A stretch of 64,000 nt of DNA from Ichthyophis bannanicus (taxonomy: Eukaryota; Chordata; Amphibia; Gymnophiona; Ichthyophiidae). Shown here piece by piece: positions 44,335 through 54,188 of the stretch (position 1 is its first letter; every line of letters begins with the position of its first letter). Location of the stretch: assembly GCA_033557465.1 (NCBI GenBank), contig CM066051.1, positions 99,425,026 to 99,489,025 of the forward strand, in the 5' to 3' direction. Made by a program: the position numbers and the translations under genes. A model generated the notes under the pieces. It was not told the DNA's origin. It saw nothing but the letters and a program-made list of their open reading frames with translations, and did no database searches.

Positions 44335-44599
44335 ATCCCTCCCAAGATGGTATGCGTGTCGTCAGCTTGCAGTTGATGATGTGAGTTGGAGGAGCGGGGG
44401 TTCTTTAGGTACGGCGCAAATTCAGTGCACAGGGGGAGCCCTTCTGGTCATAGCAGTGATCGCCTGGTTTGGGGAGTTGCCTTTCCTCTTTTAGGAGGCG
44501 GGTTCTCAAACTAGGAATTTTTAGGTTATTAAAAAAACAAAACAAAAAACAAAACAGAAAAAAGAAAAACGGAGGGGAGGAATTTCATAAATACATGCA

Positions 44600-44860
44600 T
44601 AAAAGGTGCACGTCCCTAAGTGGGCTCCCCTGAATATTCAAAGTGGAAGTATATACCAGGAAAGTAAAGCCAGGAAAAGAGGAAGGCCAGCAATGAGATG
44701 GATCGATACAATAACAGCAGCTATGGGTACCAGTCTGTCAACGATGAGCCGCCTGACTAAAGACCGAACACAGTTTAGGACAAATATCCAGAGGGTCGCC
44801 ATGAGTCAATACTGACTCGACGGTACTTAACAATAGCCAGGGAATTTGTGCATTTTCATT
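44600..44860 (+). mobile_element. RTE-clade LINE 3' end
   Basis: The frame 44606-44815 contains KARKRGRPAMRWIDTITAAM ... LTKDRTQFR ... VAMSQY, the C-terminus of RTE-type ORF2 (GRPxxRWIDxI). The terminal GTCGCCATGAGTCAATACTG ACTCGACGGTACTTAACAAT is the standard RTE 3' end. Confidence 0.75.
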
Positions 44861-44869
44861 AACATCTCT

Positions 44870-45580
44870 TTATCATGCACAAAGTTTCTGTGTTAATTTA
44901 CATGAATGCATATCTCCCCTGCTCCTTGGGCACCCGCCATCAGCCAGATGCATGATATAACATACCTGCCAAAGCCGTGATTCAGTTGTGGAACATCTGT
45001 GGGCCGGGATGGCACCATGCATGGAGCCCCTAGACCCCATCCTACAGTCATTTATCTGATACATAGTTATTGTTCATAGCCTGAAAGTCTGACTAGTTGT
45101 GGGGTCTGTTGCCCCAGATGTCTGTCCTACAGAGAAAGTCACCGGTGGTGGTGGAAGCAAAGGTATCTCCAGGGAATGTTTTAGGACTAGCAATGAGGTC
45201 AGCAATTCCATAATTAAGAATGTAGATAGCTGGGAGGCCGGCGAGTGTGAATCATTTGGTATATTGTCTGCCAGGTGTATAGTGGTAGACGTCATACCTC
45301 GCCCAAAACCTAGAGAAGTGTTATCGAGTTTGCACGAGGCATCTACTCCCTCAGTCCATACCAAACTGAAACAAAGGGCTCTGTTTACAAAAGGTCTTCT
45401 CCCATTTTGTGTCTATGGGAAAAACATCCATGTCTTTTTAAATCCATTCGCTGTAATGAATGTGCAGAGTTCTCTTAAAAATTAAAACAACAGATGGAAC
45501 GATTGAACCCTCCACCCAAATTTAAAAAATCTCGTCAGACTGCAACCTAATTGCAGATCCAAAATTCCTCATTCCTTCCA
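44870..45580. other. No gene seen
   Basis: Sequence with a 128-codon open frame (45099-45485, plus) that I do not recognise, overlapped by an open frame on minus. No splice or promoter context supports it as a gene. Confidence 0.3.
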
Positions 45581-45584
45581 AGCA

Positions 45585-46125
45585 TCTGCTTGTGCACTGG
45601 GTACAGTTCTGGTCACCCAGCCTCAAAAACAGACAAGGCGGTAGTGGAAAAAGTACAGAGATGTGTGATAGAATGATTCTCCTATGAAGAAAGGCCAAGA
45701 AGGTGACTGAGAGGGGAGATGACAAAAGTGTATTAAAGAATGACTAGGGTGGGACAGGTAGATAGTTCCATTCGAAAGGATAACTAACCATTCCCTAAGA
45801 AGAGTGATACCCCATGACGCTAACAGCACATTTAAATCAAAGAAAATATTTTTTCACTCAGCACAATTGAACTGTGAAATTAATTGCTGGAAGATGGGAT
45901 CAAGGTGGGCAGTACAGCTGGATGTTTAGACAAGTTCCTGGAGGAAAAGTCCATAAACCATTATTAGCTAGGTAAACTGGGGAAAGCTGCTAGTCACCAC
46001 TGGGTGTGAGGAACAATTAATGGATTGACTCTTTAGGACCCTGGAGTGGAAAACGGTGGGCCTCATGGATGTTTACTCCGATCCTGTTTGACCTGTGTGT
46101 GCTGAAATAAGCTTCTAAAAGAACA
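45585..46125 (+). mobile_element. CR1 LINE 3' region
   Basis: CR1 3' phrases: GGGTACAGTTCTGGTCACCC, GGAAAAAGTACAGAGA, TGAGAGGGGAGATGACAAAA, TTCCTGGAGGAAAAGTCCAT AAACC, and the terminal GTGCTGAAATAAGCTTCTAA AAG. 5'-truncated. It ends about 780 bp upstream of the EPOR start codon. Confidence 0.75.
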
Positions 46126-46129
46126 TGAG

Positions 46130-46907
46130 TTTTATCTGTGAAGGAGCAGCTCTGGAACTACAGGGAGATAAACACCAGGCCCCAGGACGAGATAAGCAAT
46201 GGCTAAGCCCCTCCCAGTCTTGTCTCTCCCCTTGCAAAGTACATGTAGTGCAGTAATGGGAAAAGCAGAATGGACTGACCTCAACCTCACGATCTGGAGT
46301 TGGGGGTCATTTTAAGCACTGGAGACTCCTCTACACAGACTGTGGCCAGCTCACATTACTAGCACTGGTTGAGCCCAAACACAGATCTTGTCTAGGTCAC
46401 TTGGCTAACATCCGTAACTCCCAAACCCATGTTTGAGCTTGACCATGTGATTAGCAGATGACCCAGAGTGTAGCCATCCTGGTGGCACTGAAGAATCAGA
46501 AACGTGAGCATCTAGGTGTGTGAAGAAGGGGTATGAAAAGAACGCAGAGGGGGAGAGAGAGGCCTCGGGGATGGGTAAGGTGAGGGGGAGAGAAGCCACC
46601 AGAAGGGGTGAGGGAAAGAGAGGACGTGGGGAGAGGGTACGAGGAAGAGAAGGTGGTGACCTCCTTTCACTGTCTCTCCTGAGCACAGTCCCTCTCTATT
46701 GCTCTCTCCTCATCACTCCTTCTGTGCCCTGCCCCTCCCCTCCCTCTAGCCCTGTTTGTCCCCTTATCTAAGTTCCCAGTCCCTGTCTCTCTACCAGTTC
46801 CTGGCAGCCTGCCCTGCTCTGCCCAGGGTATGCAGGAGAAGGGGGGACGAGGGAGAGGGATCGCTGTCAGAGCTCCAGGACCCAGCAGACGAGGCAGACA
46901 CCTGGGC
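46130..46907 (+). promoter_or_regulatory. EPOR upstream region with GATA and C-rich boxes
   Basis: CTTATCT (AGATAAG on minus, the canonical GATA1 motif) lies at 46763-46769, 139 bases before the start codon. Just upstream are CCTGCCCCTCCCCTCCCTCT-type C-rich boxes (46728-46747) that suit Sp1/KLF factors. A second AGATAAG is at 46190-46196. Mammalian EPOR promoters are TATA-less with a proximal GATA and Sp1 site, so the arrangement fits. Assigning function here is inference. Confidence 0.5.
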
Positions 46908-47007
46908 ATGATGGATCAGAGGGCTGTCAGGGTCCTGCTGCTGTTGCTAATTGTGGCTGGGGCCCAGGTACACGGAGAGCAGCTAGTGGAGGATTTCTAT
47001 AGCAAAG
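46908..47007 (+). CDS. EPOR: EPOR exon 1 (coding part)
   Basis: ATG at 46908, with a second ATG at 46911 in stronger context (A at -3, G at +4). It encodes a short charged start, a Leu/Val hydrophobic core (VLLLLLIVAGAQ) and a likely signal cleavage after VHG, then EQLVEDFYSK. It ends AAAG before GTAGGA, leaving one base of a split codon. An in-frame ATG at 46830 would put 26 Arg/Gly-rich residues in front of the signal peptide and is unlikely to be used. Confidence 0.85.
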
Positions 47008-50000
47008 GTAGGATGCCTTCATTAATCTCTTCTTAGCAGGCTGAGGGCTCTCACAGGCACAGGAAAACATTAGGAAATTGCTCAATAGACTCTGTACTGT
47101 CCGGGAGAAACCCAAGTGCCTTGAAGGGGGCTGCTGGGTCCATCTGTCAAACCTTCACGGGATCCCACCCTACTGATGCCAGACTCTGGCTTGCCCTGGG
47201 GACTCTTCCCCCTACCTCCATCGTCATGTTGTGTTTGTCTGAAAACAGCTGGGCACATCTGCCCCTGTGCTCTGGGTTTTATCTCAAACAGCTGCAGGTG
47301 CCCACCCCACCTCATGCAGACCCACCTTCCCTCCTTTTCCCGTCTCGCCTTCCTTTAAGAAAGCCAGGGAAAGCGCGAGGATCTCGGAGGGAGAGGATGC
47401 AGCTGTAGAGACTTGATGTGGACGTTATCTGCCATCGTGTTCCCTCGTTCTACATCGGAAATCATTTAAGTTTTGTGTGAATTTATTTCTGAAATGAAAG
47501 CGTTACAACTTTCCTCAGGTCTATATGTACTGTAGAAGCAAAGAACCTAAGAGCAGAACAGCTCATCTAAGCCCATTATCCCTCCCTGGCGGCTTCCTGG
47601 TATTTAATGTACAGTTTTTCAAAATAAAAGCAAAGAGGTTGGAAATAAAATACGGTTAAAAGGAAAAGAACTCTATTATTAAAATAGGAAAGATCTGGCC
47701 TTAACCCTGACTCCCCCAACACTGAGCATTTATTGTGCTTATTCCAGACTTTACCCTTCACTCCCCTCGTTAAGGATCCTCTGTGCTAATCCGAGGCTCT
47801 ACCCCTGACTCCCCCGCAGCTAAGGATCATCTGTGCTTATCCCAGGCTTTACCCCTCACTCCCCCCACAGCTAAGGATTCTCTGTGCTTATCCCAGGCTT
47901 TACCCCTCACTCCCCCCACAGCTAAGGATCCTCTGTGCTTATCCCAGGCTTTACCCCTCACTCCCCCCCCCCACAGCTAAGGATCCTCTGTGCTTATCCC
48001 AGGCTTTACCCATCACTCCCCCACAGCTAAGGATCCTCTGTGCTTATCCCAGGCTTTACCCCTCACTCCCCCCCCCCCCCCACAGCTAAGGATCCTCTGT
48101 GCTTATCCCAGGCTTTACCCATCACTCCCCCCACAGCTAAGGATCCTCTGTGCTTATCCCAGGCTTTACCCCACACTCCCCCCAAAGCTAATGATCCTCT
48201 GTGATTATCCCTGGCTTTACCCCTCACTCCCCCCCACAGCTAAGGATCCTCTGTGCTTATCCCAGACTTTATCCCTCCCCCCTCGCTAAGGATCCTCTGG
48301 GTATTATATCTTCTGAGGTACATCACCACCCCAAGCTCTAGGGGGCCTTTCTGTTTTTTTGCTTGGGGGCCCTTAAGCTGAACGTCTACCTCTGCCTAGA
48401 TTTCTCAATGCTTCCCCCCAAATCTACCTTGCTAATAACAGTTTATGGGCTTTTCCCTCTACAAAAACAGAGGCGCTTTCCCTCCCCCTTCCTCTGACTC
48501 TCATACACACAAAGGAAATAATAGCAAACTTCTCTTGGCAGCTGACCTACAGAATAATGAATTGCCCTCTGCCATGGAGCCCGCACGATTGCTATGCAAA
48601 TCTCTCTCATGCATATTCATTGTGGTTATCCTGAAAACCTGACTGGCTCTGTGTGGCCCGAGGACTGGGTTGGGAACCCTGGCCATAGAGTGGTGTTTCT
48701 GAGGGAGGCGATCTATAGGGGAGCATTACATAGGGTGGGAGTTCTGTAGGGCAGATTTAATATGAATTTTGATCTCTGGGGAGGTTGTCGTCTCTGGACT
48801 GGATTGATGGGTGTGGTCTATGAACTTTTTTTTTTTTTTTTTTTTTACTGTATTCAAATTTGAAATACAATTTTATTTTATGCATTTCATTATGTTCTGA
48901 TTTGTACTTTCTTGTGATTTAAAGTACAGAATACAAAGGCTGAAATTAAAGGTGGAATCCTATTGCGATGTCCTTTACGATGGAGTCCTATAGGGAAAGT
49001 CCCTTAACTGGGGTAATGTCCCGATGAGACAGTTCTATAGGGGAGGGCCCCTTAGGAGAGTGTAATGCTACGATGTGGCAGTTCTATAGGGGAGGGCCCC
49101 TTAGGAGGGAGTGATGCTATGATGTGACAGTTCTATAGGGGAGGTCCCTTAAGAGGGGGTAATGGTACGATGTGGCAGTTCTATTGGGGAGTGTCCCTTA
49201 GGAGGGGGTAATGGTATGATGTGGCAGTTCTATGGAGGAGGGGGTAATGCTACGATGGGACAGTTCTATAGGGGAGTATCCCTTAGGAGGGGGTAATGGT
49301 ACGATGTGGCAGTTCTATGGGGGAGTGTCTCTTAGGAGGGGGTAATGGTACGATGTGGCAGTTCTATTGGGGAGGGGGTAATGCTACGATGTGACAGTTC
49401 TATAGGGGAGGGCTCCTTGGGAGGGGGTAATGCTATGATGTGACCATTCTATAGGGGAGTGTCCCTTAGGAGGGGGTAATGGTACGATGGGCAGTTCTAT
49501 GGGGGGAGGGGGTAATGCTACGAAGTGGCAGTTCTATAGGGGAGGGCTCCTTGGGAGGGGGTAATGCTACGGCGTGGCAGTTCTAGGGGGGAGGGGGTAA
49601 TGGTATGATGTGACAGTTCTATAGGGGAGTGTCCCTTAGGAGGGGGTAATGGTACGATGGGCAGTTCTATGGGGGGAGGGTGTAATGCTACGATGTGGCA
49701 GTTCTATAGGGGAGGGTTCCTAGGGAGGGGGTAATGCTACGGCGTGGCAGTTCTATAGGGGAGGGCTCCTTGGGAGGGGGTAATGCTACGGCGTGGCAGT
49801 TCTATAGGGGAGGGCTCCTTGGGAGGGGGTAATGCTACGGCGTGGCAGTTCTATAGGGGAGGGCTCCTTGGGAGGGGGTAATGCTATGGCGTGGCAGTTC
49901 TATGGGGGAGGGGGTAATGCTACGATGTGACAGTTCTATAAGGGAGGGCTCCTTGGGAGGGGTAATGCTACGGCGTGGCAGTTCTATGGGGAGGGGGTAA

Positions 50001-53000
50001 TGCTACGATGTGACAGTTCTATAGGGGAGGGCTCCTTGGGAGGGGGTAATGCTACGACATGGCAGTTCTATGGGGGAGGGGGTAATGCTACGGCGTGGCA
50101 GTTCTATGGGGGAGGGGGTAATGCTACGGCATGGCAGTTCTATGGGGGAGGGGGTAATGCTACGATGTGGCAGTTCTATAGGGGAGGGATCCTAGGGAGG
50201 GGGTAATGCTATGGAGTGGCAGTTCTATAGGGGAGGGATCCTTGGTAGGTGGTAATGCTACGGCGTGGCAGTTCTATAGGGGAGGGCTCCTTGGGAGGGG
50301 GTAATGCTACGATGTGACAGTTCTATAGGGGAGTGTCCCTTAGGAGGGGGTAATGGTACGATGGGCAGTTCTATGGGGGAAGGGGGAAATGCTACGGTGT
50401 GGCAGTTCTATGGGGGAGTGCCCGTTAGGCATAAATTCTTTCTTATCGCTTTCTTGCGCTGTAGTGTTTGAGGGAGCCGGGGCAGGGCCAGGGGGTGGGG
50501 GCAGAAGCAGGGGGCGGGGGCAGGAGCAGGGGGCGGGGGCAGGGGCGGGGGCAGGAGCAGGGGCAGGGGGCAGCAGCAGGGGGCGGGGGCAGGGGGCGGG
50601 GGCAGGGGGGGCAGGAGCAGGAGCAGGGGTAGGGGGCGGGAGCAGGGGCGGGGGCGGGGGCAGGAGCAGGGGCAGGGGGCAGGAGCAGGGGGCGGGGGCA
50701 GGGGGCGGGGGCAGGGGGGGCAGGAGCAGGGGCAGGGGGCGGGAGCAGGGGCGGGGGTTATGCCGGTGACTCAACAGGATGTTCTGATGCTCCCAAGAAA
50801 CAGAAACAAATGAAAAACACTTCTGGGGCACCTCAGCATGAAAAGAAAGGACTTGTCCACAATTACATTCAAACCATCCTCCTGTATATCTGCCCCATGA
50901 TCTCAGTAGCTTCAGGGGCAGAAAACTGGGATTCTGCTGAGAGGCGGCATAAAGGAAAGAAGGGTGGATGAGCTCCAGGGCCACTCCCTAGATAATAGGG
51001 CCACTTGCCCAAGGCTTCTTGGTACCTGCCCTGTGCAGTAGATTATTAACCAACCCACATCCCCTCCCCCTAGTCATCACAGGCAACATTTCCTCTGGGT
51101 GTCTGAAGCCACAAATGTAATGCATGCTCTTATCTCATACCCACATGTCAACCCAGCCCTAGCTGAGGCAGAAAAATGAGTATTAAATGCAGAGATATGC
51201 ATCTAGCTTCCCATCACCTCGGCAGGCTGACCTCTGCCTGCTCTTATCCTGGGTTTCTATTGCCCTCCTTTTCCTAATGATGCTGGCACTGGGCTAACAT
51301 CGGACATGGAGCAGCCTGGCTAAGGGTATTCATGAAGAAGCGTGTCTGTCTGTCGGTCTGTGTGTGTCTGTCTGTGTCTGTGTGTGCATGCCTGGCCCAG
51401 AGGGAATGGACAGGACACAATGATGTAGGTAATTACACTTTCCCTACAGAAAGGTTTTGTGGGGCCAGGGAGGTTAAAGAAGCTATTTTCTGGGTGCCAG
51501 AGTCCTTCTACACCATTGGCCAATTTGCCTCTTTATTACCTCCATTATGACTGCTCCCCCTCCAGTCTGCTTCCAGCAATTCTAAAGAGCTGCCTAACTC
51601 TATCCCAGCTGCCACCCCAGGGCTGGCTGCATTCCTTATGCTAGAAGAGTGTGTCCGAGGCAGATGTGATGTTTTGAGGAGGCGGTGAATTCTCTCTCCT
51701 TTCTCTTCTAGTTTCCCAGCTGTTAGCTGAAGAGTCAGAGAATCCCAAGTGCTTCACCCGTACCCTGCAAGACCTCACCTGCTTTTGGGAGGGCGGCGCA
51801 GGTGAGGCCAAAACGACTTTCAGCTTCTACTACCAACTGGAGTAAGTGACAGCAAGTCTGCAGCTCTCAGTGGGAATCAGATCCCTTCTCACACACACGA
51901 CTGTAGCAGCAAGTCCGCTGAGTTAGAAGGGTGCAATTCTTGAATTAACTTGTCTCAAACACCAGATAAGATAACAGTGATGGTGCCTCTCTTCTTGATG
52001 GGATTGGGGGGAGGGGGCTACTCTCCTTGGTGGCAGTAGTAGGGATGATCATCTGTGATGGTAGTGGGGGCAAGTCCTATCCTTGCAGTTAGAGTTGAAG
52101 TGGGGTGGTTATTCTTTGCGGCAGAGGTAGAATCTCTTCCCTTGGCGACAGGGATAGGAATCACATTGTTTTGTGGGAGCTGTGGGACTGCTCCACTTTC
52201 TAGCGATGCTGGGGGGGGGGTCACCATCCTTAGCAGCAATGTTTGCAAGTACTCATCACGGTGACAGCAGTGACATTATCCTCCATGGTGACAACGGCAA
52301 GGTCGCCGTTTTTCACGGTAGTGATGGGGGTTTGCTTTCCTGGTTATCAGTGCTGGGGGAAGGGCTCGGTAGCCATGATGGAGGGCATTCCCCTTGATTA
52401 TCGGTGATCGGGGTTGATGGGGAGTAACTACTCACTGTTCTGAACCCCTCTCTTCTAGGGACTATCCAGAAAAACCCTGCAAACTGAGCTCAGAGCGGAC
52501 GTACACTGTGTGGTACATTTGCACCTTTCCCACAGAGGATGTGGTCTCCTTCGATGCCCTGAGCGTAAGAGTCATGCGAGGGAACAGCAGAACTGCTCAG
52601 TACAGCCGAAGCCTCCAAGTCAACGATGTGGGTGAGTCCTCGATGCTGCCTAGGAGCACTGAGACAGGGGGGTGACAGACCTGCCGGACGCTGGGGAAAT
52701 GGCCTGGCGATTCAGAGGCAAGTGCCTTACATTCCCACACTAGAGGCCCCAGGACCAATCCTTGGGTTGGCTGAGGCTGTGAAATGCTGAAGCAGAAGGG
52801 AGTCTTGCTTTTCGTTCAAAGCGACACCTAGTGGCCAGATTTAAAGCCCGTAGCACAGGGCTCTCTAATGAGCTCTAGTGCATGGTTCCTGGCCTTAGGA
52901 GCGTTGCTGCAATGAGCAGACTGGGAACATAATCTGTGACTACTATTAATCATTTATATAGCGCTACGAGATATACGCAGCGCTGTACAGATGCATATAG

Positions 53001-53388
53001 AAGACGGTCCCTGCTCATCAGAGCTTACAAACTAATCAAGACAGACATTACAAAAGATGAGAATAAGGAAGCAAATAGGAAAGAAAGAGGGGAGAAATGC
53101 CCAGGAGGATGTGAATGAAATCACAGCCCTGGGACTACAAGAAAGAAGGCAGCCAGCCAGTCACATCTAAACATAGCTAAGCTGGAGAGGTAGAGACAAT
53201 GTACTAATAAAAAACCCATCTCCCACGCTACAGTGCTGCTGGATCCGCCCAGGAACGTGACTGTGCGGGAGACGGAGCAGCTTGGTCAGCTCTTCATCAG
53301 CTGGCAGGCACCCCCCATCCTGTATCTGGCCGACAGCGTCCAGTATGAGGTCAACTTCTCCTCTGCTGACCATACCTCCATCATCAAG
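46908..53388 (+). CDS. EPOR: Erythropoietin receptor gene, first four exons (partial, continues beyond window)
   Basis: Four exons join in one frame (junction phases 1, 2, 1, 0) to 186 codons with consensus GT/AG borders. The product is the N-terminal part of a class I cytokine receptor: signal peptide, juxta-domain helix, all of fibronectin domain 1 and the start of domain 2. Side-by-side recall of vertebrate EPOR gives matching landmarks in order: F.SK..LL, CFT..L.DL.CFW, FSYQLE-like FYYQLED, C-X13-C, and VLLD.P at the entry to domain 2. The protein would bind erythropoietin at the surface of erythroid progenitors and signal through JAK2/STAT5. The WSXWS box, membrane segment and box1/box2 tail lie past 64000. 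A paralogous receptor such as MPL is less likely because MPL has duplicated domains and a different N-terminus. Confidence 0.88.
47700..48300 (+). repeat. C-rich ~51-bp tandem repeat in EPOR intron 1
   Basis: About ten units of GCTAAGGATCCTCTGTGCTT ATCCCAGGCTTTACCCCTCA CTCCCCCCACA. Units vary from about 48 to 60 bases through the length of the C run. The end of each unit (pyrimidine tract, then CACAG) looks like a 3' splice site. Confidence 0.9.
48310..48980. other. Intron 1 sequence, no gene
   Basis: Includes a ~20-base T run at 48828-48846. No exon-like frame. Confidence 0.5.
48990..50430 (+). repeat. Mixed ~51/37-bp tandem repeat in EPOR intron 1
   Basis: About 30 units of GGGGGTAATGCTACGATGTG GCAGTTCTATAGGGGAGGGC TCCTTGGGA (long type, ~50 bases), interspersed with short units lacking the TCCTTGGGAGG segment (~37 bases). 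Also a variant with TGTCCCTTAGGAGG. Confidence 0.9.
50462..50765 (+). repeat. G-rich repeat tract in EPOR intron 1
   Basis: About 300 bases almost free of T, built from GGGGGCAGG, GGGGCGGGGGCAGG and GGAGCAGGGGCAGG blocks. G runs of 3-6 are spaced by 1-4 bases, so many overlapping G-quadruplexes are possible on the RNA-like strand. Confidence 0.9.
51335..51392 (+). repeat. TG/TCTG-rich microsatellite
   Basis: GTCTGTCTGTCGGTCTGTGT GTGTCTGTCTGTGTC-type simple sequence in intron 1. Confidence 0.85.
51712..51841 (+). CDS. EPOR: EPOR exon 2
   Basis: 130 bases after a strong acceptor (pyrimidine tract then CTTCTAG). It encodes VSQLLAEESENPKCFTRTLQ then DLTCFWEGG: the CX9CXW motif that defines domain 1 of class I cytokine receptors. 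It continues to FSFYYQLE. The donor GTAAGT at 51842 is consensus. The exon ends in phase 2. Confidence 0.9.
51842..52458 (+). other. EPOR intron 2
   Basis: 617 bases between consensus splice sites. The middle is loosely repetitive GGTGGCAGTAGT/GGTGACAGCAGT-like sequence of trinucleotide flavour. No recognised element. Confidence 0.7.
52459..52631 (+). CDS. EPOR: EPOR exon 3
   Basis: 173 bases, acceptor CTCTTCTAG, donor GTGAGT. It encodes DYPEKPCKLSSERTYTVWYI then CTFP: the second disulphide pair of domain 1 (C-X13-C; 15 residues separate them in human EPOR). It continues through VSFDALSVRVM and SLQVNDV at the hinge to domain 2. Ends in phase 1. Confidence 0.9.
52925..53050 (-). mobile_element. 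L2-type LINE/SINE tail in EPOR intron 3
   Basis: On plus it reads CATTTATATAGCGCTACGAG ATATACGCAGCGCTGTACAG ... CAGAGCTTACAAACTAATCA AG, the reverse complement of the TTGTAAGCTCTGATGAGCAG ... TGTACAGCGCTGC tail seen at 10340-10440. Confidence 0.75.
53234..53388 (+). CDS. EPOR: EPOR exon 4
   Basis: 155 bases, acceptor CACGCTACAG, donor GTAAAG. It encodes VLLDPPRNVTVRETEQLGQL then FISWQAPP and DSVQYEVNFSSADHTSIIK, the A-C strands of fibronectin domain 2. Two N-glycosylation sequons are present (NVT, NFS). It ends in phase 0. Exon 5, with the rest of domain 2, must lie beyond the satellite. Confidence 0.88.
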
Positions 53389-54188
53389 GTAAAGACCATA
53401 TCTCTGCTTGTACGCATGCTCCCATCATAGTCCTCTGCAAATCCTTCCACGTGCCGCCTTGTTGTTGTGTAACTACTCTGGGACTCCCAGCTCAGAGTGA
53501 CCAAGTAAAAATCCCTTTCTTTGCTCCATTACTGCACATTGGCAACATCTTCCAAAGCTCATCCTGTGTTCTCAGTATATCCGGCATCATAACCGGGGGA
53601 TTATTCAGTCATAAAGGAGCGGCTACACAACAGCTGTTCTCTGGCTGCAGAGGAACTGGGGAAAGATATAAGATTGTTTTTTCAATCTGCTTATCTATAG
53701 ACTTAAGTTTAGAATCGACATTGACACTTAGCTCTGTGTATTTCAGTGGAAATATTTTATTTTAGAACTACAAAGACACACTAAGGTAAAAGCCTGATGT
53801 CCAATAAGGACCTCAAGGTCGAGGGGCACAAAGCAACACTAAACAAAACGGCACACAGAGCCAGAGAATGGAACTAAAGCGCAGGGCAATGAAGCGACTC
53901 ATCAGGACTGGGGTCCAGGAAGGTAAAGCAGATCATTTATAGCAGAGCACCATAAAGGCGACAAATGCCAGCGAGGGTCTTTATAAAACTGGCTGTCAGA
54001 ACCAGCCTCAGTAACACACAAATGCTCTTATACAAAAACTCAGACCCGAGGCAGGTACAAGCTAATCTCACAACCGCCCCAGGTCCCTTGGGAACGTCTA
54101 GGTGCAGACCTGTGCTTACACATACCTGTATGCAAAATCTATGCCAATCTGTGTATGTAAAACACACCTTCTATGCAGAAATGACCTC
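53389..54188 (+). other. Start of EPOR intron 4 before the satellite
   Basis: No exon-like frame or recognised element. 53830-53910 (AAGCAACAC ... CAGAGAATGGAACTAAAGCG ... AATGAAGCGACTCA) loosely resembles the satellite unit and may be related to its founder sequence. Confidence 0.5.

Larger units (their letters stand above)
40650..44530 (+). mobile_element. Second DIRS retrotransposon, left end missing (plus strand)
   Basis: Contains the last ~208 codons of gag, RT/RNase H/methyltransferase and tyrosine recombinase in the canonical order, then a 3' non-coding region with a 17-bp perfect inverted repeat (44246-44262, 44318-44334). Amino-acid identity with the copy at 33-39 kb is limited, so it is a different subfamily, and base composition is GC-richer. 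The gag N-terminus and left terminal repeat are absent; DIRS sequence starts abruptly after an (AAT)n run. Confidence 0.85.

Noticed and set aside
45099..45485. 128-codon novel gene
   Set aside because: Mirrored by an open frame on minus and lacking any supporting context.
46520..46771. Coding exon upstream of EPOR
   Set aside because: The frame is low-complexity Arg/Glu/Gly and overlaps the promoter-like region. The exon 1 signal peptide starts later, at 46908.
46830..46907. Use of the upstream in-frame ATG of EPOR
   Set aside because: It would bury the signal peptide behind 26 basic residues. The ATGATGG at 46908-46914 has better context.
50340..50984. Gly/Arg-rich and Pro/Ala-rich open frames on both strands
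   Set aside because: Product of the stop-poor G-rich tract in EPOR intron 1, not genes.
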